Assembly (NCBI RefSeq): GCF_003390375.1
Contig: NZ_QUOT01000001.1
Location: 434,001-498,000 of the forward strand
DNA length: 64,000 bases
Reading direction: 5' to 3'
Origin: Thalassotalea euphylliae
GTDB lineage: Bacteria; Pseudomonadota; Gammaproteobacteria; Enterobacterales; Alteromonadaceae
Part shown: in pieces, positions 44,329 to 54,032 of the stretch
Layout of the letters: every line of letters starts with the position of its first letter
How positions within the stretch are numbered: the first letter of the stretch is position 1
Notes under the pieces: generated by a model
Databases searched by the model: none
Seen by the model: the letters and a program-made list of their open reading frames with translations, nothing else
What the model was told of the DNA's origin: nothing
Position numbers and translations under genes: made by a program

Positions 44329-45961
44329 GATGTTTTTCTACACGGTTAGAGTCTGAAGTCACCTGCTGAGTTTCTGCTAGCGTGCTCGATGCGAATGCTA
44401 TCGCGCCGTCATTATTTTTAGATAAGTTACCGTCAGCAAGCATAGCGCCTATGTTTTTACCGCCAATACTGGTTAGCATAGCAATGCGGTTTTGAATAAT
44501 TTGATGGGTGATTTCTACCAAGTTGGTTTGTGCGTCAAATGCTCTGCGCTGAGCTTCAAGCACAGTTGTGTAATTCACCAAGCCTTTTAAATACTGATCA
44601 AAAGACAAGTCTTCCGCTGCAATGGCATTATCCTTCGCTTGCTGAATATGGCTAAGTTGCTTGGTTAATGCTGAGTGCTTGCTAATTTGGTTTTCGATAT
44701 CAGCAAACTTGCCGTACACCTGATCTAAATAGGCTTGCTCTTGCGCTTTAACTTGCAAACGCGCTTGTTGCTCAAGCGATTTCAGTCGACCCGCATTAAA
44801 CAAAGGTGCTGTGATTGCACCACTGATGGACCAAGCGAGCGGGTTTCCTGAAAGTAGATTTCCCAGCTCGTCACTACTATCTCCGCCTGATGCCGTCAAT
44901 CTAATTGATGGAAAACGCTGCTTATGGGCAACGGCAACACCCGCATCAGCTGCGAGCAAAGACAACCAGCTTGATTGCAACTCAAAGTTATTGGTTAACA
45001 CGCTAGCAGGTAATTCACTCAACGATTGTTTGGCAAATGTTGGCAATTCGAAGCGTGTATTTTTAACCAAATGTCCTTTGGGGTAACTAGCAACTAATAA
45101 TTCCAGTTCTCGTTGACGCTCCAATACCACTTGCTGCTGAGCATCAACGCGCGCTTGTTCACTGTTAACTTCATTTTGTGCAAGGTAAACATCAAGCGCA
45201 TCAGTTAAACCAAGTTTATAAGAAGCATTAATAATATCGAGGTTATTTAATAAGTTAGCAGCACGGCCTTGGTACAAGTTAACCAGCGTTTGGGCTTGTG
45301 CCAAGGCATACCATGAAGATACGATTTGCGAGATAAGATCATTTTTTCTTTGGTTAAAATCGAGTTTTGCCGCTGAATATTCAAGCTGCGTTTGCCGCTG
45401 CTCCGCTGACAATTTGCCCCATATGTCTAGCTCGTAACTTAGCTGTAAACTTAGGTCGGCGCTATTGGAAAAACTTGCTTGTTCAGCACTAACCGATTTT
45501 CGTCGGCTTTGATTGATGGCAAGTGATAGTTCGGGAAAATCGTTCGCATCTGCAATATTTAACTGTTCTTTCGTAACTAACAAATTTTGGTAGCTAGCCT
45601 TTAGCTGATAGTTGTTAGCTAAGCCAGCGCGAATAAGTTTATTGAGTAATTCACTATTGACAATTGACTGCCATTCACCCGCTACACCTTGATTCGAGGT
45701 TAGCTCCCCGCCATCCAATTGTCTGTCTGATGCTGGTTCCGCTACTCTATGTATATCTGTTTGTGGTTGAGCGGCTTGTGTTTGCCACTGCTCTGGTAAT
45801 GGCAGTTTTTTTGCCAATTCTGATATCGCTGACTGAGAAGCACAACCTGTTGCCAGTAATATCAGCCCAGTGCACACAATTCTATTGGATACTTTGGTGA
45901 TTGCGCGTGCCGTCGGTCGATATGTCGGAATTGAGCAAGGTTTAGAACTCGATTTCTTCAC
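44315..45961 (-). CDS. Outer-membrane efflux lipoprotein (NodT/OprM type)
   Basis: A 548-residue TolC-family channel. A positively charged N-terminus (MKKSSSKPCSIPTYRPTARAITK) precedes the lipobox LLATGC. The mature protein shows the two TolC repeats: GLANNYQLKASYQNLLVTKEQLNIADANDFPEL and the second-half GALNNFELQSSWLSLLAADAGV, with GELGNLLSGNPLAWSISGAITAPLF before the C-terminus. As the first gene of the operon it sits outermost in the pump. An alternative start further in is possible. Substrate unknown. Confidence 0.92.
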   Translation of the reverse strand: MKKSSSKPCSIPTYRPTARAITKVSNRIVCTGLILLATGCASQSAISELAKKLPLPEQWQTQAAQPQTDIHRVAEPASDRQLDGGELTSNQGVAGEWQSIVNSELLNKLIRAGLANNYQLKASYQNLLVTKEQLNIADANDFPELSLAINQSRRKSVSAEQASFSNSADLSLQLSYELDIWGKLSAEQRQTQLEYSAAKLDFNQRKNDLISQIVSSWYALAQAQTLVNLYQGRAANLLNNLDIINASYKLGLTDALDVYLAQNEVNSEQARVDAQQQVVLERQRELELLVASYPKGHLVKNTRFELPTFAKQSLSELPASVLTNNFELQSSWLSLLAADAGVAVAHKQRFPSIRLTASGGDSSDELGNLLSGNPLAWSISGAITAPLFNAGRLKSLEQQARLQVKAQEQAYLDQVYGKFADIENQISKHSALTKQLSHIQQAKDNAIAAEDLSFDQYLKGLVNYTTVLEAQRRAFDAQTNLVEITHQIIQNRIAMLTSIGGKNIGAMLADGNLSKNNDGAIAFASSTLAETQQVTSDSNRVEKHHDVQ

Positions 45962-46208
45962 ACATTATTCCTAATTTTGTAGTACTCGCCAAAATGATGG
46001 TCGATTAACGACTGTCATAGTAATTGTGAGCTGTAGAGAACAAAATTAGATTTACGATACTTTACAATCGTAAGTTTATGAAAGTTGAAACTTTGAGGAG
46101 CTAGCCAAACAACTTGCCTAGGTATCAATACGCAACTGATACCATTAAAAACATTTGACCAGTAAAGAGCATTGACGAAATAAGGTTTAGAAAATCAAAA
46201 GTTATAAA

Positions 46209-48161
46209 TTAACTAAATGCTGAACTCACAACGCGTGATTTTTGTGGTGGCCAGACACCAGTACCTGTCATAGAAAGGTGACTAACACTTTGTTTTAACA
46301 CTTTGTCACCAACATGTGCTGAAGTTTGCGGGCGGCTAATTAAATATCCTTGAATATAAACAATACCTAAAGATTTGAGCAGTTCTAATTGTTCGATATC
46401 CTCAATACCTTCGGCAACGACTTTTAAATCTAGTTGCTTAGAGAGATCGGCTATTGATTGGATAATTTTATTGTACTTGGTATTTTTTGTTGCTTGGCTA
46501 ACAAATAATTTATCGATTTTTAGCACATCGACTGGCAAATTAGCCAATAACGATAACGAACTAAAGCCTGTGCCAAAATCATCTATAGCAATAATAATCC
46601 CCTCGTTGCGCAACTTGTTAAGCTCATCAACAGTATTATCAGACAAATCGATAAATGAGGATTCGGTAATTTCAAGCATCAACGAACTTGGTGGCAGGCC
46701 AATTTTATTCAAACTTGCCATTACCCATTGGTACAAAGAACGATGTTTAAGCTGCACACCCGATAAATTTACCGAAATGCGAGTTTTAGACATACCCGCA
46801 TTATACCAAGCGGCCATTTGTCGGCAGGCTTCATCTAATATCCAATCGCCCAGTTTTAAGATTAAGTTAGAGTCTTCTGCAATTGGTATAAATTCGCTTG
46901 GTGCAATGCTACCTTCAGCTGGGTGGTGCCAACGAACCAATGCCTCAAAATAACTAATGGCACTGCCATCTACATTAATTATCGGTTGAAATGAAAGTGT
47001 AAAACTATTGGTATCAAGTGCGACACGCATTTCTTCCAGTAAATAATGGTATCGCCTCATGTTACTGCCCATTTCTGGAGAGTAGATGCGATAAATACCA
47101 CGCCCTTCTTTTTTCGCACGGTACATAGCAACATCTGCCATTTGAACCAATGCCTCGGGAGAATTAGCACTGTCTGGATAGATAGCAATACCAATGCTTG
47201 CACTGATCTTGATCTCTTTATTACCAAGCACGAAGTCTTTTTCTATTTCTTTTAGTACATTCTTGGCAATTTCAATCATTCGTGAAGACTCAGATAAGTC
47301 CTCCACAAACAAGGTAAATTCATCACCACCTAAACGGGCAAGGCTGTATTCAAGACCTGAATTGTCGTTACATTCATAAGACAACTTTTCAGTGCGTACA
47401 ATGGTTAATAAACGCTCTGCGACTTGAATAAGTACTTCGTCACCGAAGGAGTGACCAAATGAATCATTAACTTGCTTAAAGCCGTCTAAATCTATAAACA
47501 GCAAACCGCTTTTTTTAGTTTCCTGCCCATTCTCCCCCAATCTTTCCGTTATATGCTCTAAAAAGCGATGGCGATTCACTAAACCAGTTAAGCGATCGCG
47601 ATGAGCATTATTAATTGAACGGGCGTGATATTCATTCGCAAACGACGACAAGCCATCCAAGGCCATGTTGATACGAGTAAGAGATGATTGGCCTTCGTCA
47701 GGTTTTAATTCCTTACCAAAGACATCTGCAGTTTGCTCAGCTTTACTAACTAAAGCTGCCATTTTGACATTTAAGCGAGTGCGATGATATTTCCCCGACA
47801 TCATAAACATGATGGCAGCGACAGCGATAAGGGCAGTTAGCGGAAGAACAATATCAACAAAGGTTTTAAACAATACAGGTCTTAAGGCGATTGTTTTTCG
47901 TTGCCCTGTTTCATCAGTAAAACTGATCGCCAAAGTATTATCTATTTTGGTGATATTACTGAGTAGCAAGGCATCTGTGTAGACTTGCTCTAAGGTAGAA
48001 AGCGGTTGTACGCTTTGTTGTTTGAGTTCAATACTTGGGAACTTGTTAGGTTGCTCTAGCTCTTTCGATAAACTAGACACAAATAACACATAAGACATAA
48101 TGCTGATCATTATCAGCGTTGTCATAAAAGTATTAAAAAGTTTTACTGCCAGCTTTTTCAA
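46209..48161 (-). CDS. Membrane GGDEF-EAL protein
   Basis: A 650-residue cyclic di-GMP protein. N-terminal transmembrane helix (LFNTFMTTLIMISIMSYVLFVSSL), a periplasmic segment, a second helix (VDIVLPLTALIAVAAIMFMM) at about 110-130, then a GGDEF domain with RLGGDEFTLFVED near residue 278 and an EAL domain with YFEALVRWHHP near 405. Both catalytic signatures are intact: DRLTGLVNRHRF and GGDEF in the first, EAL, DDFGTGFSSLSLL and GIED in the second. Either diguanylate cyclase or phosphodiesterase activity is possible. It stands alone. Confidence 0.95.
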   Translation of the reverse strand: MKKLAVKLFNTFMTTLIMISIMSYVLFVSSLSKELEQPNKFPSIELKQQSVQPLSTLEQVYTDALLLSNITKIDNTLAISFTDETGQRKTIALRPVLFKTFVDIVLPLTALIAVAAIMFMMSGKYHRTRLNVKMAALVSKAEQTADVFGKELKPDEGQSSLTRINMALDGLSSFANEYHARSINNAHRDRLTGLVNRHRFLEHITERLGENGQETKKSGLLFIDLDGFKQVNDSFGHSFGDEVLIQVAERLLTIVRTEKLSYECNDNSGLEYSLARLGGDEFTLFVEDLSESSRMIEIAKNVLKEIEKDFVLGNKEIKISASIGIAIYPDSANSPEALVQMADVAMYRAKKEGRGIYRIYSPEMGSNMRRYHYLLEEMRVALDTNSFTLSFQPIINVDGSAISYFEALVRWHHPAEGSIAPSEFIPIAEDSNLILKLGDWILDEACRQMAAWYNAGMSKTRISVNLSGVQLKHRSLYQWVMASLNKIGLPPSSLMLEITESSFIDLSDNTVDELNKLRNEGIIIAIDDFGTGFSSLSLLANLPVDVLKIDKLFVSQATKNTKYNKIIQSIADLSKQLDLKVVAEGIEDIEQLELLKSLGIVYIQGYLISRPQTSAHVGDKVLKQSVSHLSMTGTGVWPPQKSRVVSSAFS

Positions 48162-48620
48162 AAACTAAACCTGTTTAATGCTTCCAGCACTTATTCTTTT
48201 CTAGCAACCAATCGATTCATTCGACTGCACGTCATATATAGACGTCTGAAAAAGTACTAACGTAAAATTACATATTAGCTACATATTGCATTCAAACTAC
48301 ATAAAAGTGAATAGCAATTTATAAACAATTGCGGAATTAAGGTAACTTTATTTCACACTTGTTAACACTTTGTTAAATATGGATTACATATTAACCGCTA
48401 AGGGTTAACCAATAGAATAACTACTCAAATGAGCTTTCGAAGGGGCTATCGTTTCAGGGCTTAACAAGTGTGAATTATTCGATGAATGTAGTCGTAGCGA
48501 GGACAAACTGGTAACAACGGTTTTTAACGCAATACTTGAAAAAATTAAGATAAGAAATGAATACAGAGAATTATATAGTGAATATTGTCTGTGTATTTTT
48601 ATAAGAGTTTATTGGGAATT
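48162..48620. other. Gene-free 459 bases upstream of the GGDEF-EAL gene
   Basis: AT-rich intergenic DNA between the GGDEF-EAL gene start and the tRNA cluster 3' end. No reading frame with a plausible start and no clear hairpin terminator are seen. It presumably holds the promoter of the GGDEF-EAL gene. Confidence 0.5.
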
Positions 48621-48696
<76 letters not shown>

Positions 48697-48739
48697 AATA
48701 TGAAGAAAAACTTTTAACTATCCACTTATCATAGTGAAA

Positions 48740-48826
48740 TGGTACCCAGGGCCGGACTTGAACCGGCACGCTCTTACAAGCGAGGGATTTTAAATCCCTT
48801 GTGTCTACCAATTCCACCACCCGGGC
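48740..48826 (-). tRNA. tRNA-Leu(UAA)
   Basis: An 87-nt class II tRNA with CCA; acceptor GCCCGGG, anticodon loop GATTTAAAATC (TAA), long variable arm. Third of four in the cluster. Confidence 0.97.
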
Positions 48827-48830
48827 ATTA

Positions 48831-48904
48831 TGGAGGCGGGTCCCGGAGTCGAACCGAGGTCCACGGATTTGCAATCCGCTGCATAGCCACTCTGCCAACC
48901 CGCC
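48831..48904 (-). tRNA. tRNA-Cys(GCA)
   Basis: A 74-nt tRNA with CCA; acceptor GGCGGGT, anticodon loop GATTGCAAATC (GCA), T arm GGTTCGACTCC. It is second in the cluster, four bases from tRNA-Leu. Confidence 0.97.
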
Positions 48905-48961
48905 ATATCACTACGACTGGGTAGTATTCCTTGAAGTTATCTCTTAACAAGAAAGAGAATT

Positions 48962-49037
<76 letters not shown>

Positions 49038-49071
49038 TTCCTGACGCTGACTCCCTGTCAACTGGTGGTGC

Positions 49072-49099
49072 ATTCTACATTGATATTAATGGGAGTCAA
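49072..49099 (-). promoter_or_regulatory. Promoter of the Gly-Cys-Leu-Gly tRNA operon
   Basis: -35 TTGACT and -10 TAGAAT on the minus strand with a 16-base spacer, followed by GCACC. Confidence 0.7.
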
Positions 49100-49183
49100 C
49101 AATTAAATATCAAAAACATTTCAAGTGATTAAAAAGCGTTTAATGTGATGTTTTTTTAGCTTTTTCGCGACAAAAACAAGCAT

Positions 49184-49765
49184 TTATTCCGCTTTTAAAT
49201 CAGGCCATGCGGCTTTGAAATAACTCACCATAGTTGAGACCGTTAAGACAGTTGCTATGAAATAGAACAAATAAGCAGCACCCATTAAAATTTCATGTGG
49301 GAAATTAAATACAATCAACGGAATATCATAATCTGGTTGCCAAATTAACCCCATAATCCCGAGCATTTGTGCAGCCGTTTTATATTTACCTAACGTTGAC
49401 ACCGCTACGGTGTCTCGTTTGCCTTTAGATGACATCAGTTCTCGTAAGGCACTAATAAAGATTTCGCGGGCGATCATTATCATCGCCGGAACCGATATCC
49501 ACCACACGGCATAGTCTTCAGCAATCATAATAAGTGCAGAAGCGACCATGAGTTTGTCAGCGACAGGATCTATAAAGGCACCAAATGCCGAAGATTGATT
49601 AAGCTTTCTGGCTAGGTAGCCGTCTAATGCATCACTAACCGCTGCTAACCAGAAAATGGCAAACGCACCGAAATGATTCCATGAGACGGGTAAATAGAAA
49701 ACAATGATAAATACAGGAATTAATACAATTCGAAATAAGGTAATTTGGTTAGGAATGGTCCACAT
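49184..49765 (-). CDS. pgsA: CDP-diacylglycerol--glycerol-3-phosphate 3-phosphatidyltransferase
   Basis: Makes phosphatidylglycerophosphate, the first step of phosphatidylglycerol synthesis, in the inner membrane. It has 193 residues with several transmembrane helices. The CDP-alcohol phosphatidyltransferase signature D-x2-D-G-x2-A-R-x(n)-G-x3-D-x3-D is complete: DALDGYLARKL then FGAFIDPVADK, near residues 45-70. MIAREIFISALRE follows. Position after uvrC and before the Gly/Cys/Leu tRNAs matches the E. coli order. Confidence 0.96.
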   Translation of the reverse strand: MWTIPNQITLFRIVLIPVFIIVFYLPVSWNHFGAFAIFWLAAVSDALDGYLARKLNQSSAFGAFIDPVADKLMVASALIMIAEDYAVWWISVPAMIMIAREIFISALRELMSSKGKRDTVAVSTLGKYKTAAQMLGIMGLIWQPDYDIPLIVFNFPHEILMGAAYLFYFIATVLTVSTMVSYFKAAWPDLKAE

Positions 49766-49877
49766 AGATACTTCACAAAGCTATTCTTATCGTTGCTACC
49801 GCTACTATATAGAAGACAATCAAACATCATCTCTATGGCAACGGCAGTTTGTGAAGCTATTCTACACAGTTATTAAA

Positions 49878-51755
49878 CTAATTGTCATGCAGCGCATCAT
49901 ATATATTTTGCGCGAGGGTTTGGCTGATGCCTGGCACTTTCTCTAAGGTTTTAACATCGGCATTTTTTACTTCCTGCAAACCACCAAGGTATTTAAGCAG
50001 AGCTTGACGCTTCTTAGCGCCGATACCTGGAATAGATTCAAGCGAAGACGTTTTCGCGTGCTTTTGTCGCTTAGCGCGATGACCCGTTATCGCAAACCGG
50101 TGCGACTCATCGCGAATGTGTTGTACTAAATGCAACGCTGGAGACGTGGCTGGCAATGAAATAAGTTGGTGGCTACCTGCGAGAATAAGCGTTTCTAAGC
50201 CTGGCTTACGCGACTCCCCTTTTGCTACCCCAACTAACAGCGGTATTTTAGTGAGTGACAACGTGGCGAAAAACTCTTCCGCTTTAGCCAACTGCCCTTT
50301 ACCACCGTCGATAAAGACAATATCGGGTAATTTATCTTCGTCAGTGACTTTGCCATAGCGCTTGTTTAGCGCGAATGCCATGGCGGCATAATCATCACCC
50401 GGCGTTATCCCTTTAACATTGTATCGGCGATAATCGCTTTTCAACGGTCCTTCGGTATTAAACACCACACAAGAAGCAACCGTTTGTTGCCCCATGGTAT
50501 GGCTGATATCAAAACACTCTAACCGCTCTATTTGCTGGTCTAATTCAAACACTTCGTTTAATTGTTCAAAGCGTTTATGCATTGATTCTTTTTCACTATT
50601 GCGAGTGATCAGTGCTTGTTCAGCATTCGTTGCAGCAAGCTTTAAATACTGTTTTCGCTCTTGGCGCACATTGCTCGAAATTTTAACTTCGTATTCCGAC
50701 TGTTCTGACAACAAGGCTGACAGTTCGCTGGCACTTTCAATTTTATAGTCGATCACAATTTCTTTAGGAATTGCCCCTTGAAATGCTTCATTGACTAAAT
50801 AATGTTGACCAATAAACGCAGCGATAATTTCTTCGTCGGTATCTTCCGCCATCAATGTTGGATAGTAACTTTTACTGCCGAGAATTTTGTGATCGCGAAC
50901 AAATAACACATGCAGACACACTTGCGCCCCTTTACGGTACAAGCCTATGACGTCCATTTCTGCAGCAACGCCACTAACAAATTGCTGTTGCTGAACTTTG
51001 CGAAGCGTCGCTATTTGATCGCGATAACGTGCCGCCTGCTCAAATTCAAGTGCTATACTCGCTTCTTCCATACGGCCAACGAGTGTGTCAATCACCTGCG
51101 AGCTTTTACCACGAAGGAATAACTTGGCAAGGCTAACTTGCTGCTGATAGTCGGGCTCTGAAATTTTATCCACGCAAGGTGCGGAACATCGACCTAATTG
51201 ATACTGCAAACAGGGGCGTGTTCTGGCGCGATAATAGCTGTCTTCACATTGTCGAATGGGAAAAATTTTTTGCATTAAGCGCAGCGACTCCCAAACAGCA
51301 CCAGGGCTTGGGAACGGGCCAAAGTACTCGCCCTTTTGTCTTTTTACACCGCGATGCATACCAAGCTTTGGGTGTTTATGGCTAGTGATCAGTAAGTACG
51401 GATACGACTTATCATCACGCAACAGAATATTGTATTTAGGCTGGTACTTTTTAATGTAGTTATTTTCAAGAATTAACGCTTCACCCTCGGTATGGGTGAT
51501 GGTCACGTCAATCGCCAGTATTTGCCGCACTAAGGCTTTGGTTTTGACACTGGCAACGTCTTTACGAAAATAACTGGCGAGGCGTTTTTTAAGATTTTTG
51601 GCTTTACCCACATAAATAACCTCTTGCTCAAGGTTATACATGCGATAAACACCAGCCTTTTCCGTTACTGTTTTGAGAAACGACTGGTGATCAAAAGTTT
51701 GTGCGGTTGGTGAACTTTGTTTGGAAAGTTCAGGTGATTCTGTTTGTTCAGGCAA
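49878..51755 (-). CDS. uvrC: Excinuclease ABC subunit C
   Basis: Makes the two incisions of nucleotide excision repair with UvrB. It has 625 residues. A GIY-YIG nuclease domain is near 35-60 (AGVYRMYNLEQEVIYVGKAKNLKKRLASYF); the UvrB-interacting UVR motif (LVGRMEEASIALEFEQAARYRDQIATL) is near 205-230; the RNase H-like domain (ECFDISHTMGQQTVASCVVF) is near 410-430. C-terminal helix-hairpin-helix repeats follow (LESIPGIGAKKRQALLKYLGGLQ). Eight bases after uvrY, as in E. coli. Confidence 0.97.
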   Translation of the reverse strand: MPEQTESPELSKQSSPTAQTFDHQSFLKTVTEKAGVYRMYNLEQEVIYVGKAKNLKKRLASYFRKDVASVKTKALVRQILAIDVTITHTEGEALILENNYIKKYQPKYNILLRDDKSYPYLLITSHKHPKLGMHRGVKRQKGEYFGPFPSPGAVWESLRLMQKIFPIRQCEDSYYRARTRPCLQYQLGRCSAPCVDKISEPDYQQQVSLAKLFLRGKSSQVIDTLVGRMEEASIALEFEQAARYRDQIATLRKVQQQQFVSGVAAEMDVIGLYRKGAQVCLHVLFVRDHKILGSKSYYPTLMAEDTDEEIIAAFIGQHYLVNEAFQGAIPKEIVIDYKIESASELSALLSEQSEYEVKISSNVRQERKQYLKLAATNAEQALITRNSEKESMHKRFEQLNEVFELDQQIERLECFDISHTMGQQTVASCVVFNTEGPLKSDYRRYNVKGITPGDDYAAMAFALNKRYGKVTDEDKLPDIVFIDGGKGQLAKAEEFFATLSLTKIPLLVGVAKGESRKPGLETLILAGSHQLISLPATSPALHLVQHIRDESHRFAITGHRAKRQKHAKTSSLESIPGIGAKKRQALLKYLGGLQEVKNADVKTLEKVPGISQTLAQNIYDALHDN

Positions 51756-51763
51756 GGCCGACT

Positions 51764-52417
51764 CTAGAATTTTTCTGTTTTTAACATGCCGTGGCGAATT
51801 GCCAAATGGGTAAGTTCAACGTCATTACTCACGTTAAGCTTATCAAACATCCGATAACGATAACTATTGATCGTTTTAGTACTTAGTACCAGTTGCTCAG
51901 AAATATCTGGCACTTTTTCGCCACGCGTGATCATCCACATAATCTGTAACTCACGCTCGGATAGCGCGTTAAATGGATTCTCTTCTGTAGATTTGAATTG
52001 ATTGAGCGCCATTTGTTGAGCAATTTCTGGCGTTATATAGCGTTGTCCACTGTTAACCGCGCGGATAGCATTAACCATTTCATCTGGCCCTGCGCCCTTG
52101 GTTAAATAGCCAGCGGCGCCAATTTGCATCACTTTTGTCGGGAAAGGGTCTTCGCTATGAATAGTTAAGACGATAACTTTAACATCAGGTGCATAACGAA
52201 TGATTTTTTTGGTAGCTTCTAGGCCACCAATGCCCGGCATATTCATGTCCATCAAGACAACATCAGGTTGCTGTTCCTTCCGACAGAACTGCACAGCCTC
52301 TTCACCGGTTTCAGCTTCGCTGATGACTTTAATTCCTTTAACTTCGTCAAGTATCTTGCGTATCCCTGTACGGACTAATTCATGATCGTCAACTAAAAGA
52401 ACGTTAATCAAGAGCAT
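51764..52417 (-). CDS. uvrY: Response regulator UvrY/GacA
   Basis: A 217-residue response regulator, the partner of BarA/GacS in the pathway that drives small RNAs CsrB/RsmB. Receiver domain with DDHELVRTGIRKIL, Asp54 in VVLMDMNMPGIGG, and KVIVLTIHSEDPF. LuxR-type helix-turn-helix C-terminal: ALSERELQIMWMITRGEKVPDISEQLVLSTKTINSYRYRMFDKLNVSNDVELTHLAIRHG. The uvrY-uvrC order is characteristic of gammaproteobacteria. The ATG 52417 has AAAGGTAG immediately upstream. Confidence 0.95.
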   Translation of the reverse strand: MLLINVLLVDDHELVRTGIRKILDEVKGIKVISEAETGEEAVQFCRKEQQPDVVLMDMNMPGIGGLEATKKIIRYAPDVKVIVLTIHSEDPFPTKVMQIGAAGYLTKGAGPDEMVNAIRAVNSGQRYITPEIAQQMALNQFKSTEENPFNALSERELQIMWMITRGEKVPDISEQLVLSTKTINSYRYRMFDKLNVSNDVELTHLAIRHGMLKTEKF

Positions 52418-52624
52418 CTACCTTTGTTTTGTTATACATTGTTATCCCTGAGTTTTTTATTGTGTTTTTAATTGCTATTGCATTATTCGCCGGAGCATTG
52501 TTGTTAGTATTTTGCTCTACGAACATATTCAGAGATAGATCAAAACTATATAGTGAATTACCTATTATGACAATTAATTAATTCCATAAAACGCTTATAA
52601 ATTAGGCGTATAAACACCATTTGA

Positions 52625-52864
52625 CTAAAGCTTATTCTTTGTTAACCAATTATTTAGTAATCCTATTTGACCATTTTTATAAGCCGCGTAAGTTAGCCTA
52701 ACCGCATTGCTTAAAATAACAGAATCAGACCAGTTGGTTTGTTCTTGTATTAGCTCATAACATTCCAACGCTTCTTTCGATAGATAGCCGCGCATTTCCT
52801 TTTTACCATTTTCTTTTTGACGTTCGCGATAACGCCGCTGTTTTTCTGCATTGCTTAACGCCAT
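52625..52864 (-). CDS. Small hypothetical protein, basic N-terminus
   Basis: A 79-residue protein beginning MALSNAEKQRRYRERQKENGKKE, a strongly basic helix. A ribbon-helix-helix-like stretch follows (EMRGYLSKEALECYELIQEQTNWSDSVILSNAVRLTYAAY). This makeup resembles small DNA-binding or plasmid/phage-type regulators; I do not recognise a named family. The ATG has AAGGAGATG directly upstream, which supports it being real. It lies alone between uvrY and fabA. Confidence 0.6.
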   Translation of the reverse strand: MALSNAEKQRRYRERQKENGKKEMRGYLSKEALECYELIQEQTNWSDSVILSNAVRLTYAAYKNGQIGLLNNWLTKNKL

Positions 52865-52958
52865 GTCATCTCCTTGTCATTAAGCTCAATTAATATACGC
52901 CATTGATGGTTACGCATAACCATCAAAATTGCAACAAAATAACTGCTCCGAGTTGTTT

Positions 52959-52976
52959 AGTGTACAAGTGTTCGCT
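52959..52976. promoter_or_regulatory. FabR-like operator before fabA
   Basis: AGTGTACAAGTGTTCGCT resembles the E. coli FabR site consensus AGCGTACA-N2-TGTTCGCT and lies 47 bases before the fabA start. The flanking TTAG and CTAA extend the dyad. Confidence 0.6.
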
Positions 52977-53023
52977 AAAGTAGCTACTCTAAATTACAGC
53001 AATGATTAATGAACAGAAAAAAT

Positions 53024-53539
53024 ATGGAACAAAAAAACGCGTTCACCAAAGAAGACTTAGTGTTGGCCGGTACCACCGACTTTTTTGGTGAAGGTAACAG
53101 TAAATTGCCCGCTGACAACATGCTGATGATGGACCGTATCAATCTTATTACCGAAGAAGGTGGTGAGTTTGGTAAGGGTGAAATCATTGCCGAACTTGAT
53201 ATTAATCCCGACCTTTGGTTTTTTGATTGCCACTTCAAAGGTGATCCGGTTATGCCAGGCTGTTTAGGTCTAGATGCTATGTGGCAACTTGTAGGCTTTT
53301 ACTTAGCATGGGCAGGCGGTCCAGGACGTGGCCGTGCATTAGGTGTTGGCGAAGTTAAATTTACGGGCCAAATATTACCTACGGCGAAAAAAGTAACTTA
53401 TAACATTCAGCTGAAACGAGTGATCAAGCGTAAGCTGTTTATGGGTATTGCTGACGGCACCGTTTCTGTGGATGGCAAAGTAATCTATACCGCTACTGAT
53501 CTAAAAGTAGGTTTATTTACCGACACATCAAGCTTTTAA
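53024..53539 (+). CDS. fabA: 3-hydroxydecanoyl-ACP dehydratase/isomerase
   Basis: Introduces the double bond in unsaturated fatty-acid synthesis by dehydrating and isomerising 3-hydroxydecanoyl-ACP. It has 171 residues, like E. coli FabA (172). Catalytic His is in FFDCHFKGDPVMPGCLGLDAMW, with PADNMLMMDRI and GVGEVKFTGQILPTAKKVTY. I start at MEQKNAFTKEDL (53024), which aligns with the E. coli N-terminus, not at the ATG at 53009. A FabR-like operator lies upstream and rmf is next, as in E. coli. Confidence 0.96.
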   Translation: MEQKNAFTKEDLVLAGTTDFFGEGNSKLPADNMLMMDRINLITEEGGEFGKGEIIAELDINPDLWFFDCHFKGDPVMPGCLGLDAMWQLVGFYLAWAGGPGRGRALGVGEVKFTGQILPTAKKVTYNIQLKRVIKRKLFMGIADGTVSVDGKVIYTATDLKVGLFTDTSSF

Positions 53540-53578
53540 TTCAAAGCTTGATGTTAAATATTTGAACAGACAAAACAC

Positions 53579-53606
53579 AAAAGCCCGACGACAAGTCGGG
53601 CTTTTG
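53579..53606 (+). terminator. Terminator between fabA and rmf
   Basis: AAAAGCCCGAC / GTCGGGCTTTT with a five-base loop; also able to end rmf from the other strand. Confidence 0.9.
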
Positions 53607-53642
53607 CTTTTCTACTGTTTGTATTTTCAATTGTGTTGTTTT

Positions 53643-53819
53643 CTACTTAAATAAACCTTGCTGTTTATCGGCAATGGCCTCTCGCCAACCACCTAGCCAC
53701 TCAGATTTTGCTTCACTGTTTTGATATGGACACATTTCTTTAGAACGCCCTGCGACGCCTGCTTGGTAACCTTTAGAGTGTGCTCTATCGTGACGATCAC
53801 GTTTTTGCCTCTTCATCAT
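53643..53819 (-). CDS. rmf: Ribosome modulation factor
   Basis: Dimerises 70S ribosomes into inactive 100S particles in stationary phase. A 58-residue very basic protein. MMKRQKRDRHDRAHSKGYQAGVAGRSKEMCPYQ and EWLGGWREAIAD are nearly those of E. coli RMF. ATG 53819 has AAGGAG at suitable distance; the next codon is also ATG (53816) and would give the E. coli-length start. It is convergent with fabA, as in E. coli. Confidence 0.95.
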   Translation of the reverse strand: MMKRQKRDRHDRAHSKGYQAGVAGRSKEMCPYQNSEAKSEWLGGWREAIADKQQGLFK

Positions 53820-54032
53820 CGACAAGTTCTCCTTATTATCTTTTCGCTCTTTTTTTGTTGAACATTTTTCAAACGCCCTATTAACGAATAGAAGACAGTA
53901 AACGTTATTTCAACAAAGAACTTAGTGATCACAACCAAGAGATTGATATAACAAATTAAATAATTGGCTCAACCAAGCTCTGCAAACAATCATTTACCAG
54001 CATGAATTGCCAAGATTGGCTACATTAGAAAG

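Noticed and set aside
46375..46953. 192-codon plus-strand frame
   Set aside because: Antisense to the EAL domain of the GGDEF-EAL gene, no recognisable domain or start signal.
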